From contig CP145412.1 of assembly GCA_036867785.1 (NCBI GenBank), positions 124,001-188,000 on the forward strand: DNA of 64,000 nt, read 5' to 3'. The DNA is from Plasmodiophora brassicae (lineage: Eukaryota > Endomyxa: Phytomyxea > Phytomyxea > Plasmodiophorida). Each line of letters opens with the position of its first letter. Positions within the stretch are counted from its first letter, which is position 1. Positions 50,401 to 63,400 of this stretch are shown here, in pieces. The translations under genes and the position numbers were made by a program. The notes below the pieces were generated by a model. The model made no database searches. It was not told the DNA's origin and saw only the letters and a list, made by a program, of their open reading frames with translations.

Positions 50401-52771
50401 CGCCCCTTCCCCACTTTCTCCTGTCGACGAGCAACAGTCTCCGCCTACAGACGCGAGATTTGTTCTCAACCGGAAGCTGTCCTCGTACTTTGCAAGGAAG
50501 AAGGTCGCGTCGAGGAATACGTCTCCTGCCGTCCTGACTCCTCGTCATGGGACTCCTGCTGCCCTTCACGTGGACATTGCCCCGACGCCAGACTTCCTGT
50601 ACTTCAAGAAGACTATTCGCTCTCGACTGGACCACGCCCAACTTCATGTTCTTGCAAGCGACGTTGACGTCGACGCAAACGCGTTGGAATGGATACCGCT
50701 TGGTAGTTAGCTCGTCGTTGCGCGCATTCGTGGCTGACAGCCTGTACTGCTCCAGACCAGTTCCCAAAGATCACTTCCGGCGACAGGCAGAATCATAACG
50801 ATTCCGATGACGAGGAGACACTAACTGCCGACGAGTACAGGTTTGTGCCCGCCTCCGTCACCAGACTTCCTCATGGTATAATGCGCGTATCACGTAGGGA
50901 GCAGTACTTCAAGTCCAACGGGATCTTCCAGCAGATCACCAGGCCGACATCGCTTGTGTTCGACTATTCGTACGATGTTAACATGGACACAAAGGACCCA
51001 ATCGCGCTGACGTACCAGTTCCTGCATCGCGCGACGGCTGGTGAAGTGCCGCATAATACGAACGAGGAGCTCGTCGACGACGAGGATTCCGCAACGGCCT
51101 CCAAGTTCAACTTCGGCGCTGATTCCACGTTCAGCGCGGCGAAACTCCCCATGCTCTCGAGCGCCTCGCATTTCTACATCCACAACGTCCACCTTGTTAT
51201 GGATTCGGTCCAGTACAAAGTGCTCATTGGCGTCATCGACAAGCTCGTCCTTTCGCCTGTCCAGCGGGTCTGGGCGGAAGCTCGGCGCGTCGAGGCTCGT
51301 CGGAAAACGCAGATCGCCGGAATGCCCTCCAACGCAATCCACGAACTCCAGATCGCGAAGGTGATCTCTGAAGCATTATTGGCAGGCCTGTACCAAGTAC
51401 TGTATTCGTTGCGCCTCTGCTTCCCTGCGCTGGTTAAACGTTTCGCGCAGGACATGTCCGCTGGGTTTCGCCGCTGCATCTCATACGAAGTTCGTCGTGC
51501 AACCTGGACAATGATAACCAAGAGCCCGGATGTGTTCCTGCACGTGCAATTGTCGTCGCTGAAGGGCCTTCATCGGTAACGCATGGCGGTGGGTTGTCCA
51601 CGAGCGCGCCCGACTGACGGGTGTCCTTCAAGGTACGGATTCGGGGAAGGGCGAGACCTGGAGGTCGGCGTCAAGGAGTTTCGCGTCCGTAATCTGGCCC
51701 CGAACGCGCCCTGGCCGGACGTGCTCGTCCCGCATTCGCGATGGGAAATGGCGAAAGACAGTCTGGAGCTCATGGTTCGTGTGCGTGCCCAGGTGATCGG
51801 TATGTGCAGAGTTACCCGCGCGCCAGGCCCAGCATTCATGCATGATCGTGTAGGGTTCCCTGCGAACGTCTCCAAGAAACTCGTCGACGTGACGACCTGG
51901 GACCACTTCGAGGTCAAGGTAGGCCGCCGTCCGAGTTGACCGGTCTGGCCCGTTGCACTCACGCCGCGGTCAGGTGTTCCCCCTGATCATCAAGGTGCAC
52001 GCCCAGCACTACGCCTGGATGCGGGATTACTTCTTCCCCAGCGCCGACCCGGCTGTCAAGCGTGCCGGCGCCGACCCGAAGTCGCTGCTCGCCAAGGACT
52101 TCAACGTCGACGACAGTGTCTCCAGCACCCCGGGCCCTTCGGTCGCTTCCAGCTATAGCAGCGCCCAACAGAAGGCCGTCATGCGCCCGAGGCGCCCTGC
52201 CATGATCCTGCACAGCGCACGAAACGGCGGCCCACGAGGCAAAGACCTATCCAGGCACTCGACGGAAGCATCGGTCTTCGATTTCAGGCAGCCTCCGTCG
52301 AACGATCCCGCGTCGTCGGCAGCGCTGGGACAGGACCCGTCTCCGGCCCAGCCTGTGACGCAGAACTATTTCAAGTACCTGCACATTGGCGAGCTCGAGT
52401 TCTTCATCTCGTTCCGGGGCAGTTTCTTCGACCTGGGTCGGTGCGATACGCGTGGCTTGGTTGGATGTCGCTGACGGTTGCCGTTTGCAGACGACCTGAA
52501 CGTCGTGATCGACGCGTTCTCGTGCAACCACGAGCTGTGGACGTGGGACAAGCTCGTCGGCAAGATCGAATCGCACGTGCAGAGCAGCGTGCTGAAGCAG
52601 TCGCGGTCGCTGATCAAGCAGAAGTTCTCGTCGTCCGTCAAGAGCCTCGCCGAGAAGGAGCACAAGATGCGCGATCGGTTCACGGCCAAGTTCGGCCTGA
52701 ACAGGCCGAAGCCGAGCGATGCCAGCGGGAACGATCCGCAGCAGCAGCCGCCGCGGTCCAGCAACGAGTAG
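44473..52771 (+). CDS. Bridge-like lipid transfer protein, BLTP2/Hobbit/Sabre/Fmp27 family
   Basis: I read 18 exons and about 2,440 residues. Exon 2 runs 44672-47324; later exons are 47374-47477, 47532-47572, 47625-47946, 47997-48722, 48772-48888, 48938-49014, 49064-49209, 49268-49594, 49656-49990, 50041-50133, 50189-50702, 50756-51575, 51633-51799, 51854-51918, 51974-52436 and 52491-52771. Phases agree throughout. An N-terminal membrane anchor (LAVVATLLLLVFGFIYVLL) is followed by long beta-rich repeats. Markers include LLRDYPIPLM, the GFWDK-type WWDNLRYKIHGRIRF, ILWNNTIRSSFNSWWTY, DHFEVKVFPLIIKVHAQHY, FKYLHIGELEF and a terminal helix LVGKIESHVQSSVL. The family forms a hydrophobic groove carrying lipids between ER and plasma membrane. 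The first intron (about 44563-44671, 109 nt) is the least certain. Confidence 0.88.
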
Positions 52772-53212
52772 CGCTCCGGCCGTTCCGTCTATCTACCATT
52801 GTATTCTGCAGCCAGCTCTAACCTATTACGGTGCCCGGTCTATGGACTATAGTTTATCAGTAAACGGGGCGCTCGGTCGGGCAACCGATCTTCCCAGACG
52901 CAACGCTCGGATTCTGGTGATACCTGCAGCAAACCCCTGGCAGCATGGCACAGATTCGCGTCGTCCACTTCTGAGCCACGACTTGATGTGTCGAGCTTGA
53001 ATCGGAAATGCCAGCGCCTGGACCACCTACCAGGATCTTGGGATGGGATGGACACCAACGCCGCCGTGCCAGATTCTGCCCTGTACATGGCTAAGAACGT
53101 TGCCCTTCGGCGTGGCTGGTGGTCGGCAGCGGACTGATCTGGTTTTCAGGCCAGCCGTTCAGAGCATTGTCGGTCAGGGCGTCTCCGTCGACGTCCAGGT
53201 ACTGGTGATTCT
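52772..53212. other. Intergenic stretch, nothing recognised
   Basis: This is the 3' flank of the BLTP2 gene up to the palindrome. I see no gene. Confidence 0.4.
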
Positions 53213-54131
53213 CGGATCAGTTGGACGCCGTACAGTACAACCTTATGCCTTGTGGGCGTAGTCGACGCCCTCGCGGCAGCTGAGCTTCACGGTTCATCGA
53301 CGATCGCCGCGTAGCGGTTGTACGCTTCGCGCAGCGTCTGGATCGACGTCGAATCCAGCTACCGGTAGGTTGGTCGCCTGCGGTAGGATGCACCCATCGA
53401 TGGTCGTAGCGCTCGTAACGTTCTTCGTGCGATGTATTACTGGTTTGTCGAAATAAAGTTCTCAATGTCCGTCATCCCTTGGTACGGGTTCTGGCCTGCG
53501 GCATGGGTGCTCAGGGATACCCGAACGAGGTGGCCAGGCTCTCAAAGGCGCAGGACACGGTCTTGGAGGCGCTGTTTGGCTGTGTCGTTCCTGCATTTGA
53601 GCACGACGGCGACCATCGCAGCAATCCCGCCGAGCAGGACCGCGGCAGCCGGAGGTGCACAATCCCGTGCAGCGACGACGAACATCGTTCTCATTGTTGT
53701 ATCCGTTGCAGTCCTGCTGGGCGGGATGGCGGCAATGGTCGCGGTCATCCTCAAGTGCAAGAACGACAAAGCGAAACAACGCCTCCAAGAACATGACCTG
53801 CGCCTTCACGAGCGTGACCACCTCGTCCGGGTATACCTGAGCGCCCATGCCGCTGGCCAGAATCCGTACGACGTGATGAGGGACCTTGAGAACTTTATTT
53901 CCAGTCATGAGTAATACATCGGAGAACGTTACAGGCGCTACGACCATCGACGGGTGCATCCTACCACAGGCGACCAACCTAGCTGGAGTCGACGTCGATC
54001 CAGACGCTGCGTGAAGGCGTACAACCGCCACACGACAATCGTCGATGACCCGTGAAGCTCGGCTGCCGCGAGGGCGTCGACTACGCCCACAAGGCGTAGG
54101 GTTGTACTGGACGGCGTCCATCTGATCCGAG
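53213..54131. repeat. Large imperfect palindrome (inverted duplication)
   Basis: The left arm (about 53213-53655) matches the reverse complement of the right arm (about 53700-54131) at roughly 80 percent identity with small gaps; about 45 bp separate them. Anchors include GATCAGTTGGACGCCGTACA against its complement at 54105-54128, and AAGTTCTCAATGTCC against GGACCTTGAGAACTT. Each arm carries an outward-reading frame for a small membrane protein. The right arm is open to 53914 (VAVLLGGMAAMVAVILKCKN, then KQRLQEHDLRLHERD and NPYDVMRDLENF). The left-arm version stops shortly after KQRLQDRVLRL. The palindrome lies between the convergent BLTP2 and DNA-PKcs genes. Confidence 0.85.
53660..53914 (+). 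CDS. Possible small membrane protein in the right arm of the palindrome
   Basis: From about 53660 the frame reads AATTNIVLIVVSVAVLLGGM and AAMVAVILKCKNDKAKQRL, then a charged helix ending NPYDVMRDLENFISSHE. It is one transmembrane segment followed by a cytoplasmic tail of about 55 residues. No convincing ATG lies before the membrane segment, so a 5' exon or a start inside it (MAAMVAV) would be needed. The left arm carries a diverged, shortened copy on the other strand. Conservation of hydrophobicity and of LKC.ND.AKQRLQ between arms suggests it was once coding. Confidence 0.35.
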   Translation, partial: QSRAATTNIVLIVVSVAVLLGGMAAMVAVILKCKNDKAKQRLQEHDLRLHERDHLVRVYLSAHAAGQNPYDVMRDLENFISSHE

Positions 54132-54177
54132 ATCACCGAGAATCGCCAGTACCTGGACGGCGACAGAAATGACGGTG

Positions 54178-54375
54178 GGCGCCGCGACGGCGCAGGTCCC
54201 CGTCGGGCAGGCGCCCAAGAGGCCAGGACCCTAAATAGGGGCCCGATTGAGCAACAGGGCTCCCGTTAGGTGACAGGGCTATGGGAGGGCGTCGTGACGG
54301 CGCTGGTCGCCAGTTGACAGGCGTCCATGACAACACACAAAGGGTGGCCCGATTGCACCACAGGGGTCTCCAAAC
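54178..54375. repeat. Diverged tandem duplication, period about 107 bp
   Basis: The block GGCGCCGCGACGGCGCAGGT at 54178 to GGCCCGATTGAGCAACAGGG near 54260 recurs as GGCGTCGTGACGGCGCTGGT at about 54287 to GGCCCGATTGCACCACAGGG near 54366. It lies in the 3' flank of the DNA-PKcs gene. Confidence 0.6.
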
Positions 54376-54472
54376 CAGAGTCGTTGATCGTGTGGACCTG
54401 TATTCGACAACCCCGGAGCCCTTCGAGGGTAGGTTCTTGAGCATCATCACATACCCGTCGCCGCAGGTGCTG

Positions 54473-57400
54473 CTAGACGAACGGGCGCCATCCCTGCCAT
54501 GAGCGGCCGAGCAAGGCGGGATCGGACGCGTGTTCCAGGAGGCACGCCACCTGGTCGTCGACACTCAACGGGTCGGCACCGTAGTCGGGGCGCCCTCCTG
54601 CCCCAGTAATCAGGTCCTTCATTCGACCAGCGTACCTCGACGTCGCATGCTTCGTCCTGGCGAACTCCCCCAGCATCACCTGGACGGACGACCGCCCCTC
54701 CAGCTTCGACCGGGCCGTCGCGATACGACTACTGGCGGCTAGACTTGCCGATCCGGACGACGCGACCGCTTGGGGGGATGTCGCGCCCCCATCCTGTTCG
54801 AATCGGAGGTCCTCGGCCTGCCAGTCGACATGCGGCTCGCGAACGAACACGGACATCACGCTGACCAGATGCGAACGGTGTGCCCGGAACGCCTACCAGC
54901 CACACCTGAACCTGTGGATGACATTCCGCGATGCGTTCTGGCCTTACCCGAAGTGCATGCGCCATCGTCTGGTGCATCAAGGCGTACGACAGGTGCAGCG
55001 GGTACATTGCCGACTGGAACATGGGCGTGAACCGTATCGGCACCAGTTCGGGAACGGCCAGGTCGAGGCCGGCACCAAACGCAACGCCGAAATCGATCTG
55101 CACGATGCGGCCGGTCCTCTCGCCAACAAGGAAGTTATCCTGAGGGGCCGCGCACGTCAGGCATACCGATCGACACGTTGACAGGAGGTGGTCGACCTAC
55201 CAGGTGTCGGTCCCCGATTCCAACGATGTAGCTGGCGATGCTGCCGACGGCAAACGATGTCACCAGTGCCGTGCGAATCGTCAGGAACGCTTCCGGGGAG
55301 TTGCACAGCGAGGTCGCAATACGCGAGAGCAGATCCCGAGGTATCCCCGAATGCGTGTTGTGAAACGCGGCGACAACGTCGTCGTCGGGGAGGCCGGACT
55401 CGAACAGGTCCATGTACGTCTGTAGCAGCGGCGTCGGTTTCTTGGACTTTCGCCGCGTGCGCTCCGACAATGCGGTCAGCGCCTTCGAGTAGGCATCCGA
55501 GCAATCGTGCAGAACCTTCTGACCAACCCGGTTCTCCACGACGGATCCCAGAGGCATCTAGTTGGGCCGTCAGCACCTATTCATTGACCTGACCGTTCAA
55601 CTGACCGTGTCGGGTATCCATTCGATGAGGCCCAGGGATCTGGTCATGGGGATCACCGAGTACGTCCCAATCGCGAGATTGCGTCGAGCGCACGCAGGGT
55701 CGCTGTCTAGACTGGCATTCATCTCTCGGAAGAGAAGCTGGATACGTTCGTCCAGACGAAGGTCCTCGCCGCATTTGACAAGCCACGCGTACGCACGCTC
55801 GTCGCTGCCGAAGATGACGGCACGAACGGGACGACGAATGGAATGCATCACGTGCACAGAAGAGTCAAAGCTCACAACCCGCACGTGCTCATCAGCATTG
55901 GGCCGGCTTCGCCCGTCATACTGGCCCGGCATCTCAACGTAACTGTCGAGCACGTGTCAGAATAACGCTTCTCCAGAACGCATCGGTGAACATACTCGTT
56001 GGTAGCGGAAAAACTCTCACTGAAACTGGCCAAGAATGGACTGAAGCTTCGCAGGGGCAGGTAACCATCAGGCAGGTCCCCCACCTTCATCGATGATAGG
56101 ATCGTCGCACACTTCAGGTCAAAGTCTTTCGACGTCATGTCTTGCAGCGACTGCCCGTCTTCACCGAAAGCGGTGACGAGTGCCTTCTCGTACTTCTCCA
56201 GGAACGTTCTGGCAATGTCTGGCACACCGACGCCTCTGGAACGAAGCCATTTTGACGAGAACAGGCGGTACAGCCTGAGCGCCGAGTCATAAGATCCATG
56301 GCGCACCAGCAGACAAGCAGCCTGCACGAAATCCTTGAACTGCAACTCTGGGAATGTTACGCGCGAGAGCTCATCGACGACTCGACGAGTCATTGGCAGA
56401 TCGATCAGGCCTCCAAGGCGCTGCAAAGCAAGGCTATCGGCGTGACGTTCATCTTGGGACGCGACTTCGAGTGGATAAATTAAGGCGTGGGGATAATCCT
56501 TCGCGATTCGCTCGAGGATGTCCATAACGGCATCCGAATCGTCAACGGCAACCTGTGATATTAGCTGCGCCCGCCAGTACAAGAACATCCACGACGGAAC
56601 GGCAGCGCATTGACGTCGAAAGTTGTCAATAGCCCCAGACTTTGACGATATCTCAAACGCTGCCGGGAACGCGCCAAAGGCTTTAACGGAACCAAGTTTC
56701 ATCGCCTCGAGGATCATTGATGCAACAGCATCCGACGACGACTCGTCGTCCAGGAAGCAATTCGCGAGCGTCACGAGGCAATCGGCAATCTTGATAGCAT
56801 TGGCACCCCCGTTTCGCGGTCGTCGAACGAGCTCCAATGCGCTGTGCATGAACTGCCGCGCCGTAGCAACATCGTCCAGCGACAGGAGGCCCGAAGCAAC
56901 AATGCGCAGTGCCTCCAGCTGATCAAGTAGGTTCGAAAAGGACCGTCGGCCAAGTTGCATCAGGGCAAACCGGGTCGGATCCGATTGTGAAGGCGACGTC
57001 AAGGCACGGGTCACCTCCAAGAATTCAATTCGACTAAAGGGTACGAAACGTTAGGAAAGAGCCGCATTCGTTTCAGACAGCGTTTTGTACAGACCTGTCA
57101 TCAGGACGCACTTGACGGCTGATATCGAGGAAGTGCATTGATAACTCAGCATTGCCAGCAGCAATGCAGAGCTGGGCCGCATCCGCGCCAAGATTGAACA
57201 CAAACTCCTGACCTGATGCATCGTTTGTCAGGAACTGCATGCGATTGTGGACGATTTCGTCCAGCAGCATAGACTCAGAAGGATCGATTGACGCTGGGAA
57301 CCGTTGGCCTACAAAGCAACACTGAGGATACCATTATATCCAAGTCAAAAGCCTGACCCCATAGGCGACGAAGTTTGTCGGCATCGAAATGGCCATTGGA

Positions 57401-60400
57401 GACGTCAAGCCATTCTTTGACTTCAGCGCACACCTGCAATTTGCGCAATAGGACTGCCCTGGCCGTCATGGCCACTGGAGGCAACGAGCACCAATCGGAA
57501 AGGATCTGGCCGATCGAGTTGCTGAACAGCAACCTCACCACAGCGGTATCCCCAAGCTCAACGAAGGCAGACATCAAGTCAAAGGCAACAGAAGGAAGAG
57601 TGTCAATCCTATAGATTCCCGATAAGTCATCCGAATGCCCAGCAACGGTACAGACGTACTTTGAGAGTGAAAGCTGTGCAAACTCTGATAATGCGTGCCG
57701 CTCTCCAGGAAGGTGCCGAGTACAGTGTAAGAAATTCGTGATAAATCGACTTCGAACACTGGGGTCTGCGAAGTACGGCACATCGGGTAGCCACAAATCG
57801 GAAGGGTCCCGGCCAGCATGCTCAAAGGCAAGCGACGCATCGTGCAGATCTTCCCACGCACCAAGGTGGGCTTGAGCATCAAGTTGTATATCTTCACATA
57901 ACTGGACCTCAAGATCCGTCAAGGCATCAGCCTCGTCGCTTGAAAACAGTTTGTCCACGTGCGATAACGCATCTGCAAACCTACCGGCAAGCACAGCCGC
58001 CAACGCATGATGCGATTCGGCATTAGCAACGAGGGTATTCGCAAGCCCATTGACCATGTCGGAATCGCGCAAGGTGCCGTATAACGCAAGGAGACCAGCG
58101 CGAAGTTCAAGAGACGCATCGAGATCTGGCATGTCGCCCACAATACGCGTCGTCTTAGCATAACCACCAGAAAGACGGCCGCGCTTTGTCGCGCGGACAT
58201 CATCCGAAGCGCTAGGCACTGGAGCAGTAAGCTGATGCTCTAGGAAGAGAATGCCGCTCTCGACACACGTTGTTCGTTGTGCGAGTCGGCAGATGCTTTG
58301 CGAGTCCACAGCATCAAGTGGTGGAACGCATCCCTGACACGCTAGAAGGATCGTCGAGACAAATACCGACGAAGGAGCTGACGCCATCGCTGGCATACGC
58401 TGAAGGATCCGTCCTAATTGCAGGCGTACCGAATCCTGTTCCGGGATAGACGCCGCGGTAACAATGGCTTGGAACAGAATGATAAACAGCTGCCGCGATA
58501 TGGACTGATCAGACGCTAAAGCACGGAGTGGAACGATAAGGTCACTGAGAGGGCTGAGGCAAGAACATGTTAATGTAGTGCGCCACGTGACAACCTGTCC
58601 GAACAATCTTACAACTGAATATCAGGAAACTCCCCATCGCGGTACGTTCGAAGGATTGTGACGCTATTTTGACGCAAGCTCTTCAACTTCTCCTGAACGG
58701 CACTCGCCTCTCTTGACTTGCGGTCATATGCCTGGATAGCCGCGCTCTGAATCCGTCTGGCCTCGCGCTTACCAAATCGTTGTCTACGCCGATACAGAGG
58801 AGCGGCAGGGGCTTCTGACGAATCAGCAGATAATCCGACACCGGTCGCAGCACCCAGAGTGTAGCCCGCAATGAGAGAAGGCCCTGACGGAAGAAGTGGG
58901 GAAACGCTGCGAGCTACTAGGGTCGGAGTGAAGAGAGGTCGAGGCCCACGTTTGGAAGCACTGTAGAACTTGTCGCTGACCGACTGCGAAAACATTGGCA
59001 AGCTCGAGGAATCAGTCGCAGGAAGCCAGGATCCGTCTAGTTGCAGAGTTGAGAAGCTGGCACTGTCATCCAGAGGAAATTCGGACACGGACGAAGAATA
59101 CTGAAGGGAGAGTTCACAGGGCTGGAGCAACGAGCTAACAGCGAATCCCAGCCAAAGTTTAGAAGATCCCGAGTCCTCGACGTCTGCCAGTTCGAGTAGA
59201 GTAGCCAGCCTGAGAGGTGGCTCAGGAGGCAGTCCCGAATTTGGCGAAATCCAGAAAGATGCAGCAATGGAGCGCACTTCATCGGATTCGTCAGAGGCGA
59301 ATATGATAAGCGCACGACGCATCATTAACGAAAGCTGCTCGCTGCATTCGACCATTTCAAGGACAGATACAACAGCCTTGCAGAGACTGGAGCGGCACTC
59401 CAAATCAGGATGATGAACATACCTGGACAGACGTTTCAGTGTGACAGCGTTGGAGATCTCGTCCCCACTTACTGCTTAATAAGAGGCCAGACACTGTTTG
59501 ACATGTCGTCGGATGTCATACGCGGAATGATAAAGCGAACGAGATCAATAACTATTCGATCGACATCGACCGACTGTTGCAGAACGGCATCACGAATAAC
59601 CGGAAGAACTTTCGCCACAGGTTCCTATAGCAATGAGTTAGTTCAAAGTTCGAACATGAATATGTCAAGTTCTCCCGACAGTGAGCTCTTTTGCAGAGTC
59701 ACATATCAGTTTCAGAGCAGCCAGCTGCATTTGTCCGCGAGCTGATCTTGCCCAGCCAGTACACTTGGCAAATGTCATGTCATCTAGCTTGTTGACGAAG
59801 CCGGGGTACTGCTGCATGATCCCCCGAACAATCGATATGGCTCGCACGAACTGGTTCTGGTTTATGGCCGTGGTGGTCTCAACAACGACATCCTGCATGA
59901 ATTCGGTCTGGGCTTGATCCATTTGACCGTGGTCCAGTGACCGAAGAGTGTGGCCAATCAGCTGGGCAGCGTTCGAGAACACGCTCTTAGAACTCGCAGA
60001 AAGGCACGTTTGAATATCATGCATAGTGTCGCGCGACAAATGCGGGTCCCATCCGACTTCGTACGGAATCTGCAACAATTGCAACCCGCAGGACACCGAA
60101 CGTGATCCAACGTTGCCGAACCCGTCCTCCGTTGCATTGCTATCGATGCTCCCTTTGATCAGCGCATGAGCTGCGGCGGTGTTAAAACGGACACGAAGAC
60201 CGCCCGATGCCCATTTCTTCGACAACAGACGAATCATTGAAATGTTGTGGCGCAATTTGGCTTCCGGTTGGAGCGAACGCGAATCCAAGGAGCCACTCCC
60301 GATGTCGTCGGCAACCAAAACCAAGTATGAAAGGAAATGGGTAGCACTTTCGATGTTCTTTCCAGACGGGACATATTCTGCGAAATCGTCCAGGAACAAG

Positions 60401-63400
60401 CTTGCCACATCCCGCCTGATAGAAGAGTCAGGAAAACATCGGGATATTGATAGAACATCGTTACAGGAGATAATGAAATCCAACACCACCGATCTTGTCT
60501 CCCGCCGTCACCAATTCGACAACTGGGGTAAACCAGATATCGGCAAAAGGCTCAAACGGTGCTGGACAGTTGAGAATCACCTTGAGAATGAATAGGCGCG
60601 TCTGCATCATACGTCAGAGCATGCAACTCATACTGAAACTGTGTCGACTACCTGCACCAGGCATGTAACGTCTGAAAGGGTTTGGCACAAACATCGCATC
60701 CAGTCGGGTGGGTTGTCGGGCGGCTTCCCTTTGAACTGAGTCGCCAGCCAAGTGACCTGAATGCACATTATTTACCATGTCGTGGACAGATGAGCTCAGC
60801 CGTACCAGCTTAATGACCGTAGGCATGGCATCCAATGAATTAATTGGATCAAGCTCAAGAACAGGAGCCGCTGCCAATGATTCCGAATCGTCGGCGTCAA
60901 CATCATCTTGTTCATCGGCGGCTGTTTCGTTTTCAGACATGAAGAGAATGCCATCGATAGACGCAAACTGTTGACTAAGAGATGAAGACGAAAGTACAGA
61001 ATTGCGAACTGGATCGGCCAATGCTTGCCCGCTGCGTGCGCCATTACTTCCTTTCCGCAACGATGACATGGCGAAATCGGTTTCAATTCGGAACACAGGC
61101 TTCCAGTCGGAATCCACAACCCCACTCAACTTCGCCTTGTCCAAGCAGAGCTGGACGAAAAAGCGCTCCTGAGGCATTTGGATTGCGATCATGGTCTCGA
61201 CTTGTAAGGTAAATGCGGCAGCCCGGATTGGTCGACCAGCAGGCGTTGTACAAAGAGAGAACGAATCGGAGCACGTTTTAACGAGTTGCTGGACCTGAGT
61301 AAGTCCTAGCTTGGGAACGAGTGTCTTAACGGCTTCGGCATCCGGTAGACGTTTGACAACCGTTGACAGGACCTTGAACGCCATTTGTGCTCCAAGCATA
61401 TCAGATCGAGCATTGGCGATCATGCCCCATATGCTTTGCGCATGAGCAGCAATTACGCTTTCAATCGGCAGAACACTAGCAAGAGGGCAAACAATGCATT
61501 CAGCTAAGAATACTCGGGCGTTAATTGCAGACGACGGGGCCGAATCAGTGGAGGGAGACAATAACAATGCTACTGAGCGATCAAGCCAATGCATGCCTTC
61601 GCTCCGAGCTAACGATACCCTTGCGACATCGGCAGTAATGGCTTCAACCGTGCTCGAAATTGAATTTCGAACCCGCATGTTGTTGCCATCACGCCTTCGC
61701 AATATAATCAGCATGGATTCGAAGAGTTCGAATCGGCGGGTGTACTGCAGCACTTCGAGAAGCCTGGTAAGGCAAACAGAAACTGTGGAGTGCCGTTGAA
61801 CTGAATCCCAGTGGAAGACTTCCTGCCACTGGCTCGTGCTGACCATGTCGTGAACAGCGGCACAAAGACGCAACTCAACTCCATCGGCAGGCCCGGAGAA
61901 CCCAGGGCGAATAGCGCAGCGTAGCAGACCTGCGGCATCAACCTGAGCTGGGGACGAAGGTCCCTTCAAGCACCGCTCAATGAGCGTGCAGACAGGTTCG
62001 ACCCACCGGGCGGTTCTGTCGCCAGAAAAGAAGACTGTTGACCAGGCGCCTATTCGACGAAGAATTCGAAGATGCGCGCGCGTTAACAATGAATTGCCGT
62101 CATTATCAAAGCGTGGTGATATTTCGGTCAACACAATGGCTAGAAACTGCCTGGGTTTGTCTTCAAACGGCTTGAACTGACGAACGGTTGCATCGACGAT
62201 TGCGGAGACAGCGGTGTGTCCAGATCCTTCGTTAGCGCCATAAAGGCGCTTGATGAATGATGACACAGATGACATGTCTCGATTAACAAGATAGCGAGCA
62301 ATTACTGTGGAAAACACTGCTTGAAACTGTTCGCCACAAGTCAGAGTCGACGATGACGACAAAGGTTTGTTGTCGGTCAACAAAGCAACCAAGTCAACGT
62401 CAGACAGCCCGATAAGAAGAGCAAGATTCATGACAGAGCGAGCCTCTTCGAATTGACTTGAAAGTAGAACCATCGAGGCCAGCTCGTGAGCAAGCCGCTG
62501 GTAAGGGAAGTCAGATGCGATTTCGAATCCAGCTGCGAAGCAGAACATATACCTTGGCAATGGCCCTTTGAGTTTGCAAACGTCCTGCTTCCATGAGACA
62601 CGAAATAAATTCGGTACGACGTCGCGACTGGAGCAGGGCTCGAGCGCTCAGTGATTGTAAGTGCAAACTGGTCTCAAGTATCGACGAAAAGGGTCCTGGT
62701 TTCGAGGTGATAAAGGAAGAGATGATCGATTTACATTCTTTGGAAGAAGGAAGATCGCCAGCAAGAGCATCGACGCAAACCTTAGGAAAAGTATCGTCTT
62801 GGAAGAGACAGTTGAACCCAAACAATTCACCGTGGTTAGAGTGCAAGATATTTAGAAGGTGCAACAGATCCAACAACATCGTGCCCGTTAGTTCCTTGTC
62901 TTTCATCTCACGAATCTGTCCAAGAAACCAGGTGACCGAGTGGACGAGCTTTACACTGAGACGCGGAATGATGTCGTTTCCAGGAATCACACGACTGATC
63001 CACGCGTATACATGGAGCGTGCGTGCCAAGGATTGGAGGTTATTGTCAATGTTCTGTTCGGCATCCAGTGCATCGTCGATCAATGAGACAGACCCAGAAA
63101 CGTACGGCATGCATGCAGCAAAGGTCGACATGCAAAGATCCCTGAACGATCGCTCATTCCGCTGGACGATTTCGGTTATTAACCATGACAGAAACGAGTG
63201 GAGATCTTTGAAACCAACGTCGACTCCATCATCGATGTGCCGACGATTAGAAAGCAACTGCACCTTTGAGTGCTTCGGATCAGTTATTGCTCTTAAGTAC
63301 TGGTCAATAGCACGGCGGGCGACGTCGACGCAGACGCGATGAAGAGGCAGAGGATCGCGAACGGCAGATTCCGCGACACTGAGTAACAAGCACCCAAGGA

